Part shown: piece by piece, positions 17,347 to 26,539 of the stretch
How the letters are laid out: each line of letters begins with the position of its first letter
Numbering within the stretch: the stretch's first letter is position 1
Assembly (NCBI GenBank): GCA_900315345.1
Contig: OMYP01000005.1
Span: 1 to 64,000 of the forward strand
Source of the DNA: an uncultured Selenomonadales bacterium
Lineage (GTDB): Bacteria > Bacillota > Negativicutes > Acidaminococcales > Acidaminococcaceae
Direction: 5' to 3'
Length of the DNA: 64,000 nt
The notes under the pieces: generated by a model
The model's input: the letters and a program-made list of their open reading frames with translations, nothing else
Told to the model about the DNA's origin: nothing
Database searches by the model: none
Made by a program: the position numbers and the translations under genes

Positions 17347-18012
17347 TTATTCGTTGCTGATGACCCGGACCTTGCTGTGGCGTACCACCTTGTCGTGAAG
17401 CTGGTAACCTTTTTCAAATACCATGTCGATGGTATCTTCTTCCATATCCGGGTTCTGTCCCCGCATGACGGCTTCGTGGAAGTTGGGGTTGAACTTTTCT
17501 CCCTGGGCGGGAATCTCTTTGACCCCCAGGTCTTCCAGCGTCTTCACAAACTGTTTCTGGATGCCGGCCATGCCGTCCACTACGCTCTGCACGTCTACCG
17601 CGTTGGCCGCGGAGGCTTCCGCCCGTTCAAAGTTGTCCAGGATCTGCAGGAACTTGTTGACCACACTGATGGTCACATAGGTTGCCAGTTCTTCCCGCTC
17701 CGCCGTGTTGCGGCGGCGGAAATTATCGAAATCAGCCTGCAGGCGCAGCAGCCGGTTCTTTGTTTCCGTCAGTTCATCCTCTTTGACCTTGATCTGGGCT
17801 GCCATGGCCGTAAGTTTTGCCTTTAATTCTTCCGGGCTTTCTTCCGGCACTTCTTCCGTCCCGGTTTCATTCCCGGCGGTTCCTTCCCCGTTTTCCATTC
17901 CCGGGGCTTCCGCCTGTTCGGGTGCGCCCTGGGCCTTCATTTCTTCCTCAGGCTGCATTTCCGGATTCAGGTTAACCTCTTCCCTGGTTTCTTCCTTCTC
18001 TCTGTTAAACAA
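17347..18012 (-). CDS. grpE: Nucleotide exchange factor GrpE
   Basis: About 221 residues. The N-terminal ~75 residues are acidic and probably disordered; then a long coiled coil (KVKEDELTETKNRLLRLQADFDNFRRR) and the C-terminal beta domain (NPNFHEAVM.G, YQLHDKVVRHSKVRVI). GrpE dimers exchange ADP for ATP on DnaK. The TTG at 18012 (FNREKEETREEV) is preferred because AGGAGGAGCGGCA directly precedes it; a longer frame from 18048 has no such site. Part of the hrcA-grpE-dnaK-dnaJ operon. Confidence 0.95.
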   Translation of the reverse strand: MFNREKEETREEVNLNPEMQPEEEMKAQGAPEQAEAPGMENGEGTAGNETGTEEVPEESPEELKAKLTAMAAQIKVKEDELTETKNRLLRLQADFDNFRRRNTAEREELATYVTISVVNKFLQILDNFERAEASAANAVDVQSVVDGMAGIQKQFVKTLEDLGVKEIPAQGEKFNPNFHEAVMRGQNPDMEEDTIDMVFEKGYQLHDKVVRHSKVRVISNE

Positions 18013-18138
18013 TGCCGCTCCTCCTTTTGGATTTCGTCGTTTTTCCAACTTCTTCTATGTTAATAACTCTTTTATTGCCTTTTACAGGTCCTGCAGGCTT
18101 CTGTGGCCTCAGCCTTTCCTCCATCTGGATTCCATCTT

Positions 18139-19167
18139 CTACTTGGGTTCCTTCAGGATCGTCTCCAGGTATTTATGCAGGTAATTCATGACGGCGATGA
18201 CCTTCCGGTATTCCATGCGGGTAGGTCCCAGCACCGCCATGGTCCCTACGATCTGCCCGTTCAGCCGGTAGGTAGCCTGCACCATGCTGCAGTCCTTGAT
18301 GCCGGTAAACTTGTTCTCGCTTCCTATGGTAACCTTCAGGCCGGAGTTGTCCCCGGCGCTGAGTATATCCTTCACTACTTTTTCTTCCTCCAGGATCCCC
18401 AGCAGGTCCTTTACCCGGCTTACGTCCTGGAATTCCGGCTGGTTCAGCAGCTGCTTGGCGCCCCCCAGGAACACCTTCTGTTCGCTGTTTTTCGCGGCGA
18501 TCTTACCGATGGCCTTTTTCAGGGAGGCCAGCATCACTTCATCCTGGGACACTGCCGAATACACTTCCTGCAGCTTGTCCCCGGTAATTTCCGTAAGCCG
18601 TTTGCCCTCCAGCAGGTTGCTCATCTTCCCGGAAAGGTAATCCAGTTCCCCTGAGGACATCCCCGCGGGGATATCAATGAGGCCGTTGTCCATGGCCCCG
18701 TCGTCGGTGACGATGCACAGGATCGCCTGGCTCTCGTTCAGCGGAAGGAACCGCAGGTACTTGAACCTTGCGTTAGGCTGCTTATTCGCCACGATCAGGG
18801 ATACATTCTGGGTCATCCGGGACAGGATCTTGGCCGTGGATTTAAAAATATCATCCATGTTCCGGATCCGTTCCTTATACCAGCTGTTGATCAGGGCGAT
18901 ATCGTTTTCCGCCAGCGCCCCCGGCTCTTCCTTCATGGAATCCACGTACAGGCGGTACGCCTGCGCGGAAGGAACACGCCCCGCCGAAGTATGGGGCTGC
19001 TCCAGATATCCTAACAGCTCCAGATCGCTCATCTCGTTACGGATGGTGGCCGGACTCAATCCCAAATTGTGTTTGCGGGCAATGGTACGCGAACCCACCG
19101 GTTCCGCAGTTTCGATATAATCTTCGATGATGATCTGCAGGATTTTACGTTTACGGTCGTTTAACAT
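18139..19167 (-). CDS. hrcA: Heat-inducible transcription repressor HrcA
   Basis: 342 residues. N-terminal winged helix (LNDRKRKILQIIIEDYIETAEPVGSRTIA...LSPATIRNEMSDLE) followed by the GAF-like dimerisation domain with its inserted segment. It represses class I heat-shock genes by binding CIRCE; GroEL normally assists its folding. A perfect CIRCE element and a strong promoter lie directly upstream, so it should autoregulate the whole operon. GAGGTGGGATT precedes the ATG. Confidence 0.97.
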   Translation of the reverse strand: MLNDRKRKILQIIIEDYIETAEPVGSRTIARKHNLGLSPATIRNEMSDLELLGYLEQPHTSAGRVPSAQAYRLYVDSMKEEPGALAENDIALINSWYKERIRNMDDIFKSTAKILSRMTQNVSLIVANKQPNARFKYLRFLPLNESQAILCIVTDDGAMDNGLIDIPAGMSSGELDYLSGKMSNLLEGKRLTEITGDKLQEVYSAVSQDEVMLASLKKAIGKIAAKNSEQKVFLGGAKQLLNQPEFQDVSRVKDLLGILEEEKVVKDILSAGDNSGLKVTIGSENKFTGIKDCSMVQATYRLNGQIVGTMAVLGPTRMEYRKVIAVMNYLHKYLETILKEPK

Positions 19168-19264
19168 AATCCCACCTCATCCTGGTTGCGGAAACGCCGG
19201 GCCGTCCGTCCTTTTTTACGGTGAACCGGGCAGCAACGCCTTTCCGTAAACCCTTTATTACTTA

Positions 19265-19291
19265 TTAGCACTCACGTTAATAGAGTGCTAA
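19265..19291 (-). promoter_or_regulatory. CIRCE operator (HrcA binding site)
   Basis: TTAGCACTC (19265-19273), nine bases, GAGTGCTAA (19283-19291): both arms match the consensus exactly. It lies between the promoter and the hrcA start. Confidence 0.97.
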
Positions 19292-19307
19292 TACCTTTCA
19301 CAATGTT

Positions 19308-19336
19308 AGGATAGCACCCCTTCCAAACAATGTCAA
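19308..19336 (-). promoter_or_regulatory. Heat-shock operon promoter
   Basis: Minus strand: TTGACA (19336-19331), 17 bases, TATCCT (19313-19308) with an extended -10 TGC. Transcription would begin about 10 bases upstream of CIRCE, so bound HrcA blocks it. Confidence 0.85.
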
Positions 19337-19393
19337 TAGTCAAAAAGTAAAATTTTTGTTTTTTTTGCCCTCACTTCACAAATTATTCAAATT

Positions 19394-19443
19394 TAAGGAT
19401 TCTTTGATTGAATGAATTTGACGGACTAATCAGCGCCTCCTTA
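19394..19443. repeat. Short internally deleted copy of the MITE-like element (tentative)
   Basis: Begins TAAGGATTCTTTGATTGA and ends CTAATCAGCGCCTCCTTA; compare the full element's TAAGGAACCACTGATTAA and TTAATCAGCGTTTCCTTA. Only ~50 bases, leaving the two termini and little else. It lies between the heat-shock promoter and the hemW terminator. Confidence 0.45.
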
Positions 19444-19470
19444 GGAAAATATCTTCAATAAAACAGAAAA

Positions 19471-19493
19471 GGATCATTCATCACAAATGATCC
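19471..19493 (-). terminator. Terminator downstream of hemW
   Basis: GGATCATT (19471-19478) pairs with AATGATCC (19486-19493); on the minus strand the stem is followed by TTTTCTGTTTTATT. It separates hemW from hrcA transcription. Confidence 0.8.
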
Positions 19494-19534
19494 CTTCCCT
19501 GTCATGCAAGCATTACTATTAAATTAAAACAGGC

Positions 19535-20806
19535 TTATACAAAAGCCTCAAAGGCCCGGTTCCCGTACCGCATCCCGTATTCTGTAAGGCGCAGCCGCCC
19601 CCGGTCCCACTCTGCCATTTTGTTTTGCCGCAGCCTCTCCAGTTCCTTTCCATAATAATGCTGTATGTCAATGCCAAACCGTTTTTGCATCACGTCAGAG
19701 GATACCCCCGACCGGAGGCGCAGACCCATGATCATGGCTTCGCTGATCTGTGTTTTGCGGTCAAGGGGTTCGGTTTGCCAAAGGGCGCTGTCTTCTTTGC
19801 CTGCAGATAATGATATATCCTCCGCCCCTTCGTTTTCTCCAGTAGGTTTGTAAACACAAGAAGCATGCTGTATGCATTCCGACATTCCGTTGCTTCGTGA
19901 GCAAACTTCTTCCTCCTGCCATCCTTTAATAAATTGCCATACGTCAAAGGTATTGGTACGCCTTTCCGTCCCGGTGAAGGTACATGCCCCCACCCCGAAA
20001 GCTGCGTAAGGTTCGTAGTGCCAGTACACCAGATTATGCAGGGACTCCTGTCCCAGCGCCGCGTAATTGGAAATCTCATAGCGCTGCAGGCCAGCCTTTG
20101 CCAAAACATCCGTAGTCATTTCATACATATTAAAAGATGCTTCCTCATCCGGCAGCTGTACGCTGCCTTCCTCTACTAATCGCGCCAAGGGCGTCCCCTC
20201 TTCCAGGATCAGGCTGTAGACGGAAATGTGGGAGAGGCCGAGCTGCAATATAGTATCCAGCGTTTTGCCGAAGGACTCCTCCGTCTGGCAGGGAATACCG
20301 GACATCAGATCTGCGTTAATACGCTGAAAGCCTGCCTGTTTTGCCGCCCGGACCGCCTCCACCGCCTGTTCCGCCGTGTGGATACGGCCCAGAGCCCGCA
20401 GCTCGTTGTCCTGCAACGATTGAACGCCGATACTGATACGGTCAAAGCCCATTTCACGCAAAGCTTCCAACTTTGGCTCATCAACAGTTCCCGGGTTAGC
20501 TTCAATAGTGGCTTCCGCCGGCTCCTTCCACCAGCCGTTTTGTTTCAGGCAATCCACAATTCGCCCAATCTGGGCAACGGACAGAACCGTAGGGGTGCCG
20601 CCGCCAAAATAGACCGTCGCCCCTTCCGCAACGGGCAGCTCCCGCCGAACAGAACGGACCTCTATCTCCCTGCACAGCGCCTCTGCATACTGCTGCCGGG
20701 CATCTTCCGTGAACCCCGCATAGGAAGGGAAATCACAGTATAAACATTTTTGCAAACAAAAGGGGGTATGTACGTATACCCCCTGAAACTGTTCCCAGCG
20801 TTCCAT
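19535..20806 (-). CDS. hemW: Radical SAM haem chaperone HemW (coproporphyrinogen oxidase-like)
   Basis: 423 residues. Radical SAM core with VHTPFCLQKCLYCDFPSYAG (CxxxCxxC plus the extra Cys-Asp-Phe), VYFGGGTPTVL and ISIGVQSLQDNELRALGRIH, then a HemW C-terminal domain. HemW members bind haem and hand it to respiratory enzymes; they are often mislabelled HemN. Oddity: between FIKGWQEEE and DRKTQISEAMIMGLR there are ~50 residues, longer than usual, with three cysteines (CSRSNGMSECIQHASC). Follows lepA, the normal Firmicute order, with a MITE half copy between them. Confidence 0.92.
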   Translation of the reverse strand: MERWEQFQGVYVHTPFCLQKCLYCDFPSYAGFTEDARQQYAEALCREIEVRSVRRELPVAEGATVYFGGGTPTVLSVAQIGRIVDCLKQNGWWKEPAEATIEANPGTVDEPKLEALREMGFDRISIGVQSLQDNELRALGRIHTAEQAVEAVRAAKQAGFQRINADLMSGIPCQTEESFGKTLDTILQLGLSHISVYSLILEEGTPLARLVEEGSVQLPDEEASFNMYEMTTDVLAKAGLQRYEISNYAALGQESLHNLVYWHYEPYAAFGVGACTFTGTERRTNTFDVWQFIKGWQEEEVCSRSNGMSECIQHASCVYKPTGENEGAEDISLSAGKEDSALWQTEPLDRKTQISEAMIMGLRLRSGVSSDVMQKRFGIDIQHYYGKELERLRQNKMAEWDRGRLRLTEYGMRYGNRAFEAFV

Positions 20807-20851
20807 CTCTTACTCCGTATGACAGAAAGCGCTGACCGTGCCGCCGGGCTT

Positions 20852-20932
20852 ACTGCGCCTTCGAGCCACTTCCTTGTCATTCGCAAAAAGCCCTCGACAA
20901 TCGCACAAACTCATTTAATCAGCGTTTCCTTA
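20852..20932. repeat. MITE-like element, right half, next to the lepA stop
   Basis: 81 bases nearly identical to 8565-8645, from CTGCGCCTTCGAGCC to AATCAGCGTTTCCTTA; the left half is not recognisable. The end abuts the lepA stop codon (20935-20933) directly. Confidence 0.85.
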
Positions 20933-22738
20933 TTATTTCTTTTTATCCATGCTCAGGATCGCCATGAAGGCTTCCTGTGGCAGTTCCACCGTGCCTACCT
21001 GTTTCATGCGTTTTTTACCGGCCTTCTGCTTTTCCAGCAGCTTGCGCTTACGGGAAATATCGCCGCCGTAGCATTTGGCCAGCACGTCCTTCCGCAGGGC
21101 CGCCACGTCTTCCCGGGCGATGACCTTGTTGCCGATAGCCGCCTGAACCGGTATGGCGAACTGCTGCCGGGGGATCAGGCTCCGGAGCCGTTCCACCAGC
21201 CTGCGGCCCTGGACCTGGGCGTTGCCCCTGTGTACGATGGCCGCCAATGCGTCCACCTGGTCCCCGTTCAGCAAGATATCCACCTTCACCAGATCGCTGG
21301 GCTTATAACCAGCCAGTTCATAATCCAGCGAGGCGTAACCCCGGCTGCAGCTTTTCAGCCGGTCAAAATAGTCGTAGATGATCTCGGACAGGGGCAGGGA
21401 ATAATGGATCATGACCCGGTCTTCGTCCAGATAGGTCATGTTCTGGTACTCGCCCCGTTTTTCCTGGGACAGTTCCATCACCGCTCCCACGTAATCCTTA
21501 GGCACGATAATGGTAGCTGTCACGTAAGGCTCCGCTACCTCTGCGATTACCGTAGGATCCGGGAAGGCGGAGGGATTGTCCACCAGTTCGATATCCCCGT
21601 TGGTCTTGTTGATCTGGTACACTACGTTAGGGGCCGTGGTGATCAGGTCCAGCTTGTATTCCCGTTCCAGCCGCTCCTTGATCACATCCATGTGGAGCAG
21701 GCCCAGAAAACCGCAGCGGAACCCGAAGCCCAGAGCGGTAGATGTCTCCGGCTCAAAGAGCAGGGACGCATCGTTCAGCTGGAGCTTTTCCAGAGCGTCC
21801 CGCAGGTTGTCGTAATCCGTATTCTCCACCGGGTACAGGCCGCAGAACACCATGGGCGTAGCCTTCCGATAGCCCGGCAGGGGTTCCTCCGCAGGATGGA
21901 CGGCGTCTGTCACCGTATCGCCTACCCGGGCCTCCCCTACGGTCTTGATGGCGGCCGCAAGGAACCCAACTTCCCCTGCTGACAGCACATCCACATTGAC
22001 GGGAGCCGGTTTGAATACCCCTACCTCCGTCACCTCGTAGGTGGCGCCGGTAGCCATCATTTCAATTTTCATCCCTTTGCGGATGGTGCCGTCGTACACC
22101 CGCAGATACAGGAGCACCCCTTTATAGGAATCGAACTTGGAATCAAAGACAAGGGCCTTCAGGGGCTTGCTGTCGTCGCACACCGGCGGCGGCACCCGGT
22201 CCACAATAGCCTCCAGGATATCGCTTACCCCTTCCCCGGTCTTGGCGCTGCAGAGGACGGCCTCGCTGGCGTCAATGCCGATCACGTCCTCAATCTCCTT
22301 GCGCACCTTGTCCGGGTCGGCGCTGGGCAGGTCGATCTTGTTGATGACAGGGATGATCTCCAGATTGTTATCCAGGGCCAGGTAGGTATTGGCCAGGGTC
22401 TGGGCTTCGATGCCCTGGCTGGCGTCAATGACCAGCAGGGCCCCCTCGCAGGCTGCCAGGGCCCGGGACACTTCATAGTTAAAGTCCACATGGCCGGGGG
22501 TATCGATAAAATTCAGCATGTACTCCTCCCCGTTCCGGGCACGGTATATGCTCTGCACCGCCTGATCCTTGATGGTGATGCCCCGTTCCTTTTCCAATTC
22601 CATGGAATCCAGTATCTGTTCTTCCATTTCCCGTTTGGATAAGGTGCCGGTCATCTCGATAAGACGGTCTGCCAGGGTTGACTTCCCGTGGTCAATATGG
22701 GCTATGATCGAAAAATTACGAATGTGGTCTTTTTGCAT
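20933..22738 (-). CDS. lepA: Elongation factor 4 (LepA), ribosomal back-translocase GTPase
   Basis: 601 residues, full length. G-domain motifs are clear: [14 protein letters not shown] (G1), RGITI (G2), DTPGHVDF (G3), NKIDLPSAD (G4). EF-G-like domains follow, then the LepA-specific C-terminal domain ([26 protein letters not shown]). EF4 acts on stalled or mistranslocated ribosomes and in 30S assembly. Promoter at 22843-22871, leader of ~100 bases with a GC-rich hairpin. Its stop is flush with the MITE half copy. Confidence 0.97.
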   Translation of the reverse strand: MQKDHIRNFSIIAHIDHGKSTLADRLIEMTGTLSKREMEEQILDSMELEKERGITIKDQAVQSIYRARNGEEYMLNFIDTPGHVDFNYEVSRALAACEGALLVIDASQGIEAQTLANTYLALDNNLEIIPVINKIDLPSADPDKVRKEIEDVIGIDASEAVLCSAKTGEGVSDILEAIVDRVPPPVCDDSKPLKALVFDSKFDSYKGVLLYLRVYDGTIRKGMKIEMMATGATYEVTEVGVFKPAPVNVDVLSAGEVGFLAAAIKTVGEARVGDTVTDAVHPAEEPLPGYRKATPMVFCGLYPVENTDYDNLRDALEKLQLNDASLLFEPETSTALGFGFRCGFLGLLHMDVIKERLEREYKLDLITTAPNVVYQINKTNGDIELVDNPSAFPDPTVIAEVAEPYVTATIIVPKDYVGAVMELSQEKRGEYQNMTYLDEDRVMIHYSLPLSEIIYDYFDRLKSCSRGYASLDYELAGYKPSDLVKVDILLNGDQVDALAAIVHRGNAQVQGRRLVERLRSLIPRQQFAIPVQAAIGNKVIAREDVAALRKDVLAKCYGGDISRKRKLLEKQKAGKKRMKQVGTVELPQEAFMAILSMDKKK

Positions 22739-22842
22739 ATCCTCTATATGGCTTGCGCCAATCCTTTCTGTATATGTCCCGGGCCGGAGCTGCGGTTCCG
22801 GAAACCGCCGGCGCCAGTCTCTGATTTTACAGTTGTTCTACT

Positions 22843-22871
22843 ATTATATCTTATATTCAGGGTTTTGTGAA
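22843..22871 (-). promoter_or_regulatory. lepA promoter
   Basis: Minus strand: TTCACA (22871-22866), 17 bases, TATAAT (22848-22843). Confidence 0.7.
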
Positions 22872-22910
22872 AAAATATTTCGCAAAAAAGCTAACTGGCA
22901 GAAATTCATC

Positions 22911-22939
22911 TTGCATAAACCGGTTACACGTGGTAAAAT
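22911..22939 (+). promoter_or_regulatory. rpsT promoter
   Basis: TTGCAT (22911-22916), 17 bases, TAAAAT (22934-22939), 35 bases before the rpsT start. Confidence 0.75.
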
Positions 22940-22973
22940 ACCATGGTAAAGTTATTTGTAGGAGGTGAATCCA

Positions 22974-23237
22974 TTGCCTAACATTAAATCTTCTATCCGC
23001 AGCGTAAAAACCGACGCAGAACGCCGTGCAAAGAATGCTGCTGAAAAGAGCGCAGTTCGCACTGCTGCCAAAAAAGTAGAAGCACAGGTTGCCGAAGGAC
23101 AAAAGGCTGAAGCTGAAGTTACCTTAAAGAAAGCTTCCAGCTTACTGGATAAAGCGGCTCAGAGCGGTGTTATTTCCAAAAATGCTGCCGCCCGCAAAAA
23201 ATCTAAACTGGCTAAAAAAGTGAACGCTGCTGAATAA
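22974..23237 (+). CDS. rpsT: 30S ribosomal protein S20
   Basis: 87 residues, PNIKSSIRSVKTDAERRAKN at the start and Ala/Lys-rich helices throughout, the S20 signature. It is a primary 16S rRNA binder in the body of the 30S subunit. The start is the TTG at 22974, eight bases after GGAGG and matching the family N-terminus; the GTG at 22965 overlaps that ribosome binding site. Own promoter and terminator make it a single-gene unit, transcribed against its neighbours. Divergent from lepA, the common arrangement. Confidence 0.95.
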   Translation: MPNIKSSIRSVKTDAERRAKNAAEKSAVRTAAKKVEAQVAEGQKAEAEVTLKKASSLLDKAAQSGVISKNAAARKKSKLAKKVNAAE

Positions 23238-23256
23238 CGTTTTCTTACAAAAAATT

Positions 23257-23285
23257 ACCTGCTTACGGAGTAAGCAGGTTTTTTT
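23257..23285 (+). terminator. rpsT terminator
   Basis: ACCTGCTTAC-GGA-GTAAGCAGGT, a perfect 10-bp stem, followed by a T run. Confidence 0.92.
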
Positions 23286-23306
23286 GTGTCCAAAAAATTA
23301 ATTTAA

Positions 23307-23783
23307 CTACTTCTTTATATTGTCGGTCTTGTTATTAGCCATGATCCGCTGCAATTCCTGCATAAAGTTCTGTACGTCCGCGAACTGCCGGTACACTGAA
23401 GCGAAGCGAACATAAGCTATCTGATCCGTCTTTTCCAGATGTTCCATCACCAGTTCCCCGATTTCCCGACTGGTCACTTCCGCTTCCCCTTTCAGGCGAA
23501 GCTCACGCTCGATCTCATGGGCCATATCCTGAATGGTCTCCATGGACACCGGACGCTTTTCAAAGGCCTTAAGCAGACCGCTGAACAGCTTGGTACTGTC
23601 AAACAGCTCCCGTCGTCCGTCCTTCTTGTTCACGACAAGAGGAGTCTCCTCATATTTTTCGTAAGTCGTAAACCGCCGGCTGCACTGGGGACATTCCCTG
23701 CGACGGCGTATGGACGCGCCGTTCTCAACAGAACGGGAATCGATTACGCGGCTGTCTTCATACGAACAAAACGGGCATCTCAT
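23307..23783 (-). CDS. nrdR: Transcriptional repressor NrdR
   Basis: 158 residues from MRCPFCSYEDSRV; the frame extends upstream to 23843 but this start matches the family. An N-terminal zinc ribbon (CPFC...CPQC) with the RRRRECPQCSRRFTTYE segment is followed by an ATP-cone domain (VVNKKDGRRELFDSTKLFSGLLKA). NrdR senses ATP/dATP and represses ribonucleotide reductase genes. It lies downstream of ftsZ and faces rpsT. Confidence 0.96.
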   Translation of the reverse strand: MRCPFCSYEDSRVIDSRSVENGASIRRRRECPQCSRRFTTYEKYEETPLVVNKKDGRRELFDSTKLFSGLLKAFEKRPVSMETIQDMAHEIERELRLKGEAEVTSREIGELVMEHLEKTDQIAYVRFASVYRQFADVQNFMQELQRIMANNKTDNIKK

Positions 23784-23923
23784 TTTCTTGTTTCCTTTCT
23801 CAGACAGAACATAACGAATGGCGGCACAGATTCGCATCGTCACACATTTCTACTGCAGTGTAACTGATTAAAGATAAACCGGAAACATCCTGCGATCTGC
23901 CGGATTCCCGGTATTATACAACA

Positions 23924-23947
23924 ATGCGGCAGTATACACTGCCGCAT
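23924..23947 (-). terminator. Hairpin downstream of ftsZ
   Basis: ATGCGGCAGT (23924-23933) pairs perfectly with ACTGCCGCAT (23938-23947), 15 bases past the ftsZ stop. The T-tract on the minus strand is poor (TGTTGTATAAT); on the plus strand it is GTTTTAAC. Confidence 0.7.
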
Positions 23948-23962
23948 GTTTTAACAAAGGAA

Positions 23963-25129
23963 TCAATGCCGCTGCATCCAAGGCGGAACTTCCGCATTGC
24001 CAAACGGACTGGGATTGATGATGGAACCGGGTTTTTGTTCTGCAGGAGCCGGGGCAACGGGAGGCTTCGGCGGTGCAGCGGGGGCTTTGGGCCGCTGTCC
24101 GGCATTCTGGCCGGGACGGGTGGGCTTGGGCACTCCCGTCAGAGCCGGGTTATTCCCCCGGAAACCCGTTGCAATAACGGTCACGCGAATTTCATCGTCC
24201 AGATTTTCATCAATCACGGCGCCAAAGATGATATTGGCTTCCGGATCCACCGCTTCCGTTATAATATTGGAAGCTTCCGTTACGTCGAACAGAGACAGAT
24301 CCTTGCCGCCGGTAATGTTGAACAGCACGCCCCGGGCGCCTTCGATGGTGGCTTCCAGCAACGGGCTCTTAATGGCAGCTTCCGCAGCGGCCACAGCCCC
24401 GTTATCCCCTTTAGCGGTTCCAATACCCATCAGGGCAGAACCGGCGTTGGACATAATCGTCTTCACATCTGCAAAGTCGGCGTTAATGAGGCCAGGTACG
24501 GAAATCAGGTCGGAAATACCCTGGACGCCCTGCCGGAGCACGTCATCCGCAATCCGGAACGCATCCAGCATGCTGGTCCTGCGGTCAATAACCTGCAACA
24601 GACGGTCATTAGGAATGGTGATCAGGGTATCTACCCGATCCTTTAAATTGACAATACCGGCTTCCGCCTGGTTCATCCTGCGTTTTCCTTCAAAGATAAA
24701 AGGCTTAGTTACCACGCCTACGGTGAGAGCTCCCGCTTCCCGTGCGCATTCCGCCACGATAGGAGCCGCGCCGGTACCGGTGCCGCCGCCCATGCCGGCC
24801 GTTACGAAGACCATGTCGGCGCCCCGTAACTGCTCAATCAGAACCTCTCTGGATTCTTCCGCAGCCTTCTGGCCGATTTCCGGGTTCGCCCCGGCTCCCA
24901 GGCCTTTCGTCAGCTTTTCACCGATCTGGATGCGGTTCTGGGCTTTGGATAAAAGCAACGCCTGAGCATCGCAGTTAACGGCAATAAAGTCCACGCCCTT
25001 CAAACCGGAGGTAATCATACGGTTTACCGCATTGTTTCCGCCGCCGCCAACGCCAACGACCTTAATCTTGGCCAACGTTTCAGGTGTAATACCGGAATCA
25101 ACCGGATCGCTCGTAATATTTTCGAACAT
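23963..25129 (-). CDS. ftsZ: Cell division protein FtsZ
   Basis: 388 residues. Tubulin-like GTPase: [17 protein letters not shown], the signature [14 protein letters not shown], and the T7-loop [21 protein letters not shown] Pro/Ala-rich linker (about 320-375) leads to the C-terminal peptide EVPPWMQRH that binds membrane-anchoring partners. It forms the Z ring. Last gene of the division/wall cluster. No ftsA precedes it: the upstream genes are sbp and a DUF881 protein. Confidence 0.98.
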   Translation of the reverse strand: MFENITSDPVDSGITPETLAKIKVVGVGGGGNNAVNRMITSGLKGVDFIAVNCDAQALLLSKAQNRIQIGEKLTKGLGAGANPEIGQKAAEESREVLIEQLRGADMVFVTAGMGGGTGTGAAPIVAECAREAGALTVGVVTKPFIFEGKRRMNQAEAGIVNLKDRVDTLITIPNDRLLQVIDRRTSMLDAFRIADDVLRQGVQGISDLISVPGLINADFADVKTIMSNAGSALMGIGTAKGDNGAVAAAEAAIKSPLLEATIEGARGVLFNITGGKDLSLFDVTEASNIITEAVDPEANIIFGAVIDENLDDEIRVTVIATGFRGNNPALTGVPKPTRPGQNAGQRPKAPAAPPKPPVAPAPAEQKPGSIINPSPFGNAEVPPWMQRH

Positions 25130-25290
25130 ATTCTGTTTCCCCCTACTTAATAATACTACCTATAGTTATTATAACATTCTATCAAAAAATAAAAAAGTGG
25201 ATTATGCTGCAGTTTAAAAAATATTTGCTGTAAAAAGCGGATTTTTATGTCGTGTCACAATTTGTTCAAAAATATTTCATAATTTGCCCG

Positions 25291-25620
25291 CTACTTTTTC
25301 AGATAGAGTCTGCGAATAATAGCCAGATTGTTAAAAATCCGCATCCCCAGAACCAGGATCACTACCAGATAAAAGTCAATGTCCATCAGGATGCCGGCGT
25401 AACAAAAGAACACCGCCAGCGCCATGTTCACTAAAAAACCGGAAAGGAACACCGTATTGTCGTAATCCCCTTCCATTGCGGCCCTAAGTCCCCCAAAAGC
25501 AGTATCCAGCCCGGCCATCAGGGCCACTGAAAAATAGGGGGCATAAACCTTGGGAATAAATCCGGGAGTCAGTACCCCGACAACAATACCAAAGATCAAA
25601 CCTGCTACTGCGTAAATCAT
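25291..25620 (-). CDS. sbp: Small basic membrane protein (Sbp, DUF1290)
   Basis: 109 residues with three or four hydrophobic segments and the family start MIYAVAGLIFGIVVGVLTP; later GGLRAAMEGDYDNTVFLSGF. Function unknown, but in Firmicutes the gene sits just before ftsA-ftsZ. Its start overlaps the stop of the DUF881 gene by four bases, so they are co-translated. The ~160-base gap to ftsZ is AT-rich and may hold an ftsZ promoter (a minus-strand TATAAT near 25174). Confidence 0.9.
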   Translation of the reverse strand: MIYAVAGLIFGIVVGVLTPGFIPKVYAPYFSVALMAGLDTAFGGLRAAMEGDYDNTVFLSGFLVNMALAVFFCYAGILMDIDFYLVVILVLGMRIFNNLAIIRRLYLKK

Positions 25621-26414
25621 TGGGCGCCTCCGTTAATATTCCGGGAGGCATCATGCTCGCCCGTCCCGTTTTCCTGTCTGGATCCTTCAGCCTTTTCTCC
25701 TTTGGAATCCCCTGTTTGCTTTTTCTCCTCTTCCTTAACCGCCTTGGCAAACTCAAAGGTCCGGAGTCCTTTAAAAGCAGGCACCAGCACCTTGTCCGAC
25801 TGAACAACATCTGCCTTAATCCCCCAGAACTTGAAGTTTTCAAGCACGCCGCCCCGAAGCTTCAGGGAACTGTCCAATGTCTGGGGATTTCCAATGGCTG
25901 AGATGACAAAAGGAGAAGCCAGCCGTCGTTCGTTTACCAGAACAGTAGGCCCTACACAGCGAATTTCACTGGACCCGATCAGACGCTGGCCGTTCAGGGA
26001 AATTGCCTCTGCCCCGGCGGCACGAAGTTCGTTGATGACACGAAGCAGATCTTCATCATGGATGATGTAAAGGCTTTTGTTTTCTCCGGCCTTGGCCGCC
26101 TGTTTGCTGTCGTCCAGGGTCAGTATGATCCCCTTTCCTTCCAGCGCCGTCTCACCGGCCCGTGCTTTCAGCTCATCCATCTCTTTCTGCGCCGCACCGA
26201 AAATACGGCCTGCCCTGTATTCTTCCAGTTCCTTGGCCAGTTTGTCCCGGTCTGTCTGTACTTCCTTCAGACGGACCGAGAGTTCCTCAGCCCGCTGCAT
26301 GGATACGTTCTTATGTTGGTTATGGGATTTCAGCTGCATGGTAATCATAAATCCCAAAATAATACATACCAGAAAAATCAGTATCCTGGTATGTTTATTT
26401 TTAACCGTTGTCAT
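25617..26414 (-). CDS. DUF881 family protein (YlxW/YlxX type)
   Basis: About 265 residues. One N-terminal membrane helix (ILIFLVCIILGFMITMQL), a coiled coil (QRAEELSVRLKEVQTDRDKLAKE), then the DUF881 domain with GKGIILTLDD, IIHDEDLLRVINELRAAGAEAISLNGQRL and PFVISAIGNPQTL, then a polar tail. The domain should lie outside the cytoplasmic membrane. The start at 26414 is chosen for GAGGA eight bases upstream; the frame runs to 26522. Members sit in division clusters between ftsQ/divIB and ftsZ; role unproven. Confidence 0.88.
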   Translation of the reverse strand: MTTVKNKHTRILIFLVCIILGFMITMQLKSHNQHKNVSMQRAEELSVRLKEVQTDRDKLAKELEEYRAGRIFGAAQKEMDELKARAGETALEGKGIILTLDDSKQAAKAGENKSLYIIHDEDLLRVINELRAAGAEAISLNGQRLIGSSEIRCVGPTVLVNERRLASPFVISAIGNPQTLDSSLKLRGGVLENFKFWGIKADVVQSDKVLVPAFKGLRTFEFAKAVKEEEKKQTGDSKGEKAEGSRQENGTGEHDASRNINGGAQ

Positions 26415-26539
26415 TCTAACATTCCTCTTTTCGAAAGAGCTTTGATAATATTTAAATATATGCCCTTTAAATTTTAAATATATGCCCTTAAATCGTTTCT
26501 TTCCCGGCTTTGACGGTTTCATACATCAGGCAGCATTAA

